Of a DNA stretch of 17,074 nt, positions 15,322 to 17,074 are shown one piece after another (the stretch's first letter is position 1; each line of letters begins with the position of its first letter). The stretch spans positions 1-17,074 of the forward strand of contig USPI01000008.1 in NCBI GenBank assembly GCA_900556535.1, given 5' to 3'. The notes under the pieces were generated by a model that was not told the origin of the DNA, ran no database searches, and saw nothing but the letters and a program-made list of their open reading frames with translations. Source of the DNA: an uncultured Eubacteriales bacterium (GTDB taxonomy: Bacteria; Bacillota; Clostridia; Oscillospirales; Oscillospiraceae). A program made the translations under genes and the position numbers.

Positions 15322-15350
15322 TTGACGGCAGGGTCAAATGAGTATAAAAT
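15322..15350 (+). promoter_or_regulatory. Probable sigma-A promoter for the membrane protein gene
   Basis: TTGACG (15322-15327) and TAAAAT (15345-15350) are separated by 17 bp; TATAAA at 15343 with a 15-bp spacer is an alternative -10. Transcription would start near 15357, about 30 bases before the ATG at 15388. The site lies in the divergent gap with spoIID. Confidence 0.55.
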
Positions 15351-15387
15351 TACATGGTAATAAATTTATTCATTCAGGACTGGTGCT

Positions 15388-16452
15388 ATGCTTAAAAACA
15401 ATCACGGACTGCGCGACAGCCTCATCATGGCCTGCTGCGTCGGCGCACTCGGTGCGTTCGGGGCGTTCTTCCGCTGGCTGCAAATGCAGATCGCGCGTGA
15501 CCCCGACACGGGACTCATGGACCCGAGCGTGCTCAACTACATCGTGCCTCTCATAATCATAATAGCGGCCGCGGCGCTGCTTTGGCTCGTGCGCTCGCTT
15601 GACGAATACAGGCTTTCGAGAACCGAGGCGGAGGAGTACCTCGCCGCACATAAGGACGAGACCGAGGCGCCCGACTTCGGCAAATGCGAGTACCCGACGG
15701 GGCTGTACGAGGCGATGCGCTTCACCTCGCTTGCGTATATTATTCTCGCGTGGCTGATCGCGCTCATCATGATGGTCGGCGGCGTGCTGACCCTTGCAGA
15801 CTCCGCTCTGGACGCGCAGCGCGGGTTTTACGTCGTCATATCCGCCCTCGCCGTGCTCAGCGGGCTGAGCTTTCCGCTCGTGTGCAACGCGGCGCGCAAG
15901 AGATATTCGCCGAGCCTCGTGAGTATATTCATGGCTCTGCCCGTCATCATGTACTGCCTGTGGCTCATCGTGTGCTACCGCGCAAATTCGAATAACCCCA
16001 ACGTCTGGCTCTACGCCGTCGAGGTCATCGCCGTGTGCGCCGTCATTCTCGCGCTGCTCGCCTCGGCGGGCTACGCCTTCGGCAAGCCCGACCCGAAGCG
16101 CGCGTGCTTCCTCGTGTTTTTCGGCGCGTTCATGTGTATAACGACCCTGTCCGACAGCCGCTATATGGGGCTGGAGCTTATCATTCTCGCCACCGCGGGG
16201 ATGCTGCTGCTCGAGGGCTGGCTCATTGTGCTCAACCGCCGCAGACTGCCTGCGGGTGAGGAGCCTGCCGCGCCTGCGGATGAGGCGGAGCCCGAGCCGA
16301 AGGAGCAGCCTGAGCCGGAGGAGGACAAGACCGTTATCGAGGCGGGAGACGCGGAGGATGCGCCCGAGCCCACCATTCAGGCGCCGCCGCAGAAAAAGAA
16401 GACCCGCCCGAGCGATGAGGACGTCGAGCGGATCATGCAGGAATACAAATGA
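15388..16452 (+). CDS. Multi-pass membrane protein with acidic Pro/Glu tail, function unknown
   Basis: I do not recognise the family. The 354-residue protein appears to have about eight membrane segments (near 12-30, 47-67, 112-135, 143-164, 174-196, 206-228, 236-254 and 260-284). A charged loop (about 68-105, DEYRLSRTEAEEYLAAHKDE) separates the second and third. The tail (about 285-354) is low-complexity and acidic (AEPEPKEQPEPEEDKTVIEA), then basic (QKKKTRP), and ends SDEDVERIMQEYK. That short terminal helix looks like an interaction peptide, and the layout suggests a cytoplasmic tail binding a partner; this is inference. AGGA (15376-15379) lies 8 bases before the ATG. It is transcribed divergently from spoIID as a single-gene unit ended by its own terminator. 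Confidence 0.85.
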   Translation: MLKNNHGLRDSLIMACCVGALGAFGAFFRWLQMQIARDPDTGLMDPSVLNYIVPLIIIIAAAALLWLVRSLDEYRLSRTEAEEYLAAHKDETEAPDFGKCEYPTGLYEAMRFTSLAYIILAWLIALIMMVGGVLTLADSALDAQRGFYVVISALAVLSGLSFPLVCNAARKRYSPSLVSIFMALPVIMYCLWLIVCYRANSNNPNVWLYAVEVIAVCAVILALLASAGYAFGKPDPKRACFLVFFGAFMCITTLSDSRYMGLELIILATAGMLLLEGWLIVLNRRRLPAGEEPAAPADEAEPEPKEQPEPEEDKTVIEAGDAEDAPEPTIQAPPQKKKTRPSDEDVERIMQEYK

Positions 16453-16460
16453 TAAAAAAC

Positions 16461-16496
16461 CTCGGAGCTGTACACCGAACAGCCCCGAGTTTTTTT
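16461..16496 (+). terminator. Intrinsic terminator of the membrane protein gene
   Basis: CTCGG-A-GCTGT pairs with ACAGC-C-CCGAG around a 7-base loop and is followed by seven T residues (16490-16496). A run of A residues on the left (16454-16459) would let it act in the other direction too. Confidence 0.9.
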
Positions 16497-16500
16497 ATAG

Positions 16501-16664
16501 GCGCTTTGACGCTCCTACCGATACGCATATTGCGGTTGCACGGTATCGAGGGTGCGGAGGAAACAATATCTGCATCGCACTATTGTAGTGCGAAGCAACA
16601 ACGGTTTTGACTGAATAACAGCTTCGGGCTGACGTAATAGATGTATTCGTACTATCTCAAGGCG
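16501..16664. repeat. Repeat block C1: short TIR-bounded element
   Basis: The left terminus (16501-16534) starts GCGCTTTGACGCTCC and ends GATACGCATATTGCG, 31 of 34 bases identical to the left terminus of block B. The right terminus (16633-16664), read inward, is CGCCTTGAGATAGTACG then AATACATCTATTACG. At 164 bp this is the shortest copy and carries almost no cargo, which helps to define the minimal unit. It lies five bases after the T-run of the preceding terminator. Confidence 0.7.
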
Positions 16665-16678
16665 ATATTAAAAAAACA

Positions 16679-16733
16679 ATCCCTCCGGCTTTCGATTTGC
16701 TCAAGCCACCTCCCTTTGCACAAGGGAGACAAT
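16679..16733. repeat. REP-like hairpin segment between elements C1 and C2
   Basis: TCCCTCCGGC, then CTCAAGCCAC, and a hairpin CTCCCTT-TGCAC-AAGGGAG (near 16711-16729) form a different palindromic repeat type from the 133-bp unit. Only one copy is in the window, so its repeat nature is inferred from structure and resemblance to dispersed repeats in related genomes. Confidence 0.45.
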
Positions 16734-16770
16734 GGTGCAGCCTTAGTCGGCACTTCCGGTAGCATCGTAG

Positions 16771-16789
16771 GGGCGACCATTGGTCGCCC
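16771..16789. repeat. Palindrome GGGCGACC-ATT-GGTCGCCC
   Basis: Reverse-complement version of the 6317-6335 palindrome, preceded by GTAG and followed by GCTGCTCGCC. It lies outside the bounds of C1 and C2, so the palindrome can occur independently of the TIR element. Confidence 0.85.
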
Positions 16790-16811
16790 GCTGCTCGCCG
16801 CAGGGGCAGTT

Positions 16812-17074
16812 CGCCTTGAGATTTTACCGATGCATTTTTTGCGTCAGCACGGTTACGAAAGTGCTGACAAAACCGCCGCAGCTCGTCACCGTGTCGGCGC
16901 AGTTTAATCTTGTTCCGTTGTCGGTTGCGCATTGGCTTCCCCTTGAGGGGAAGCTGTCAGCGATAGCTGACTGATGAGGTGTTTTAAAGCCTTTTCATGG
17001 AGAATTATAAACACCTCATCCGGCTCTCCGCTGTGCTCCGACCCACCTTCCCCTCAAGGGGAAGGCAATGTCTT
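16812..17074. repeat. Repeat block C2: left end and interior of a further TIR element (runs off window)
   Basis: CGCCTTGAGATTTTACCGAT followed by GCATTTTTTGCG (16812-16843) resembles the inward-read right termini of A and C1. CAGCACGGTTACGAAAGTGC then matches the inner TIR of block B. A complete 133-bp hairpin repeat is nested inside. No closing terminus is seen before the window ends. There is no gene in 16453-17074. Confidence 0.6.
16934..17066 (-). repeat. 133-bp composite hairpin repeat (orientation 2)
   Basis: Reverse complement of the unit at 14037-14169, with matching ends, central GATGAGGTG/CACCTCATC arms and a GTCAG-CGATAG-CTGAC stem. The stem-loop differs from the other copies (GTCAGGC-TGC-GCCTGAC and GTCAGG-CGTAAA-CCTGAC), yet pairing is kept in each. 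CATTG/CAATG just outside or at the edges extends the inverted ends. Confidence 0.88.

Noticed and set aside
16453..17074. tRNA or other structured RNA gene in the last 600 bases
   Set aside because: The hairpins there belong to dispersed repeats; no cloverleaf with a T-loop GTTCGA-type motif was found.

Overview
The window reads as chromosome from a GC-rich, spore-forming member of the Clostridia, most likely an Oscillospirales/Ruminococcaceae-type gut bacterium. This rests on the gene set (mutL-miaA-hfq, yggS-sepF-divIVA-ileS, spoIID, a ypeB-like gene), the GC-rich codon use, and intergenic repeats of a style common in such genomes. The assignment is inference from content, not from a database match.

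Layout. Positions 1 to about 262 encode the C-terminal part of a sensor histidine kinase at about 43% GC. It runs in frame, with no stop, straight into mutL at about 62% GC; this is either an assembly chimera or a real rearrangement. From 244 to 6119 seven genes lie on the + strand with overlaps or short gaps: mutL (mismatch repair), miaA (tRNA modification), hfq (RNA chaperone), a HlyD-like envelope protein, yggS (PLP homeostasis), sepF and divIVA (division). A strong terminator follows divIVA. Repeat block A (6200-6859) separates it from ileS (6946-9741). A 30-bp perfect palindrome forms a shared terminator between ileS and two overlapping minus-strand CNNM/CorC-type transporter genes, which have a good sigma-A-type promoter at 12399-12427. 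Divergent from these is a ypeB-like germination gene (12524-13780). It converges through repeat block B (13772-14351) on a minus-strand spoIID (14343-15302). A predicted multi-pass membrane protein of unknown function (15388-16452) ends at a terminator, and the rest is repeat block C.

How the genes fit together. The left half is a housekeeping operon linking DNA repair, tRNA modification, RNA regulation and septum placement. The right half mixes ion transport or membrane functions with sporulation and germination genes.

Most unusual signals. (1) The mutL linker holds 11 exact copies of the 7-mer TTCGACA/TGTCGAA, which is the Spo0A box, within 262 bp. Five of them are tandem at exactly 12-bp period, and copies occur in several codon registers. 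(2) Repeat blocks A, B and C share inverted termini of about 32-34 bp, forming a non-autonomous, MITE-like element family. In block B both element tips lie codon-aligned over the 3' ends of the two convergent sporulation genes and supply both stop codons. (3) A 133-bp hairpin repeat is nested in blocks B and C2 in opposite orientations. (4) The kinase-MutL junction.
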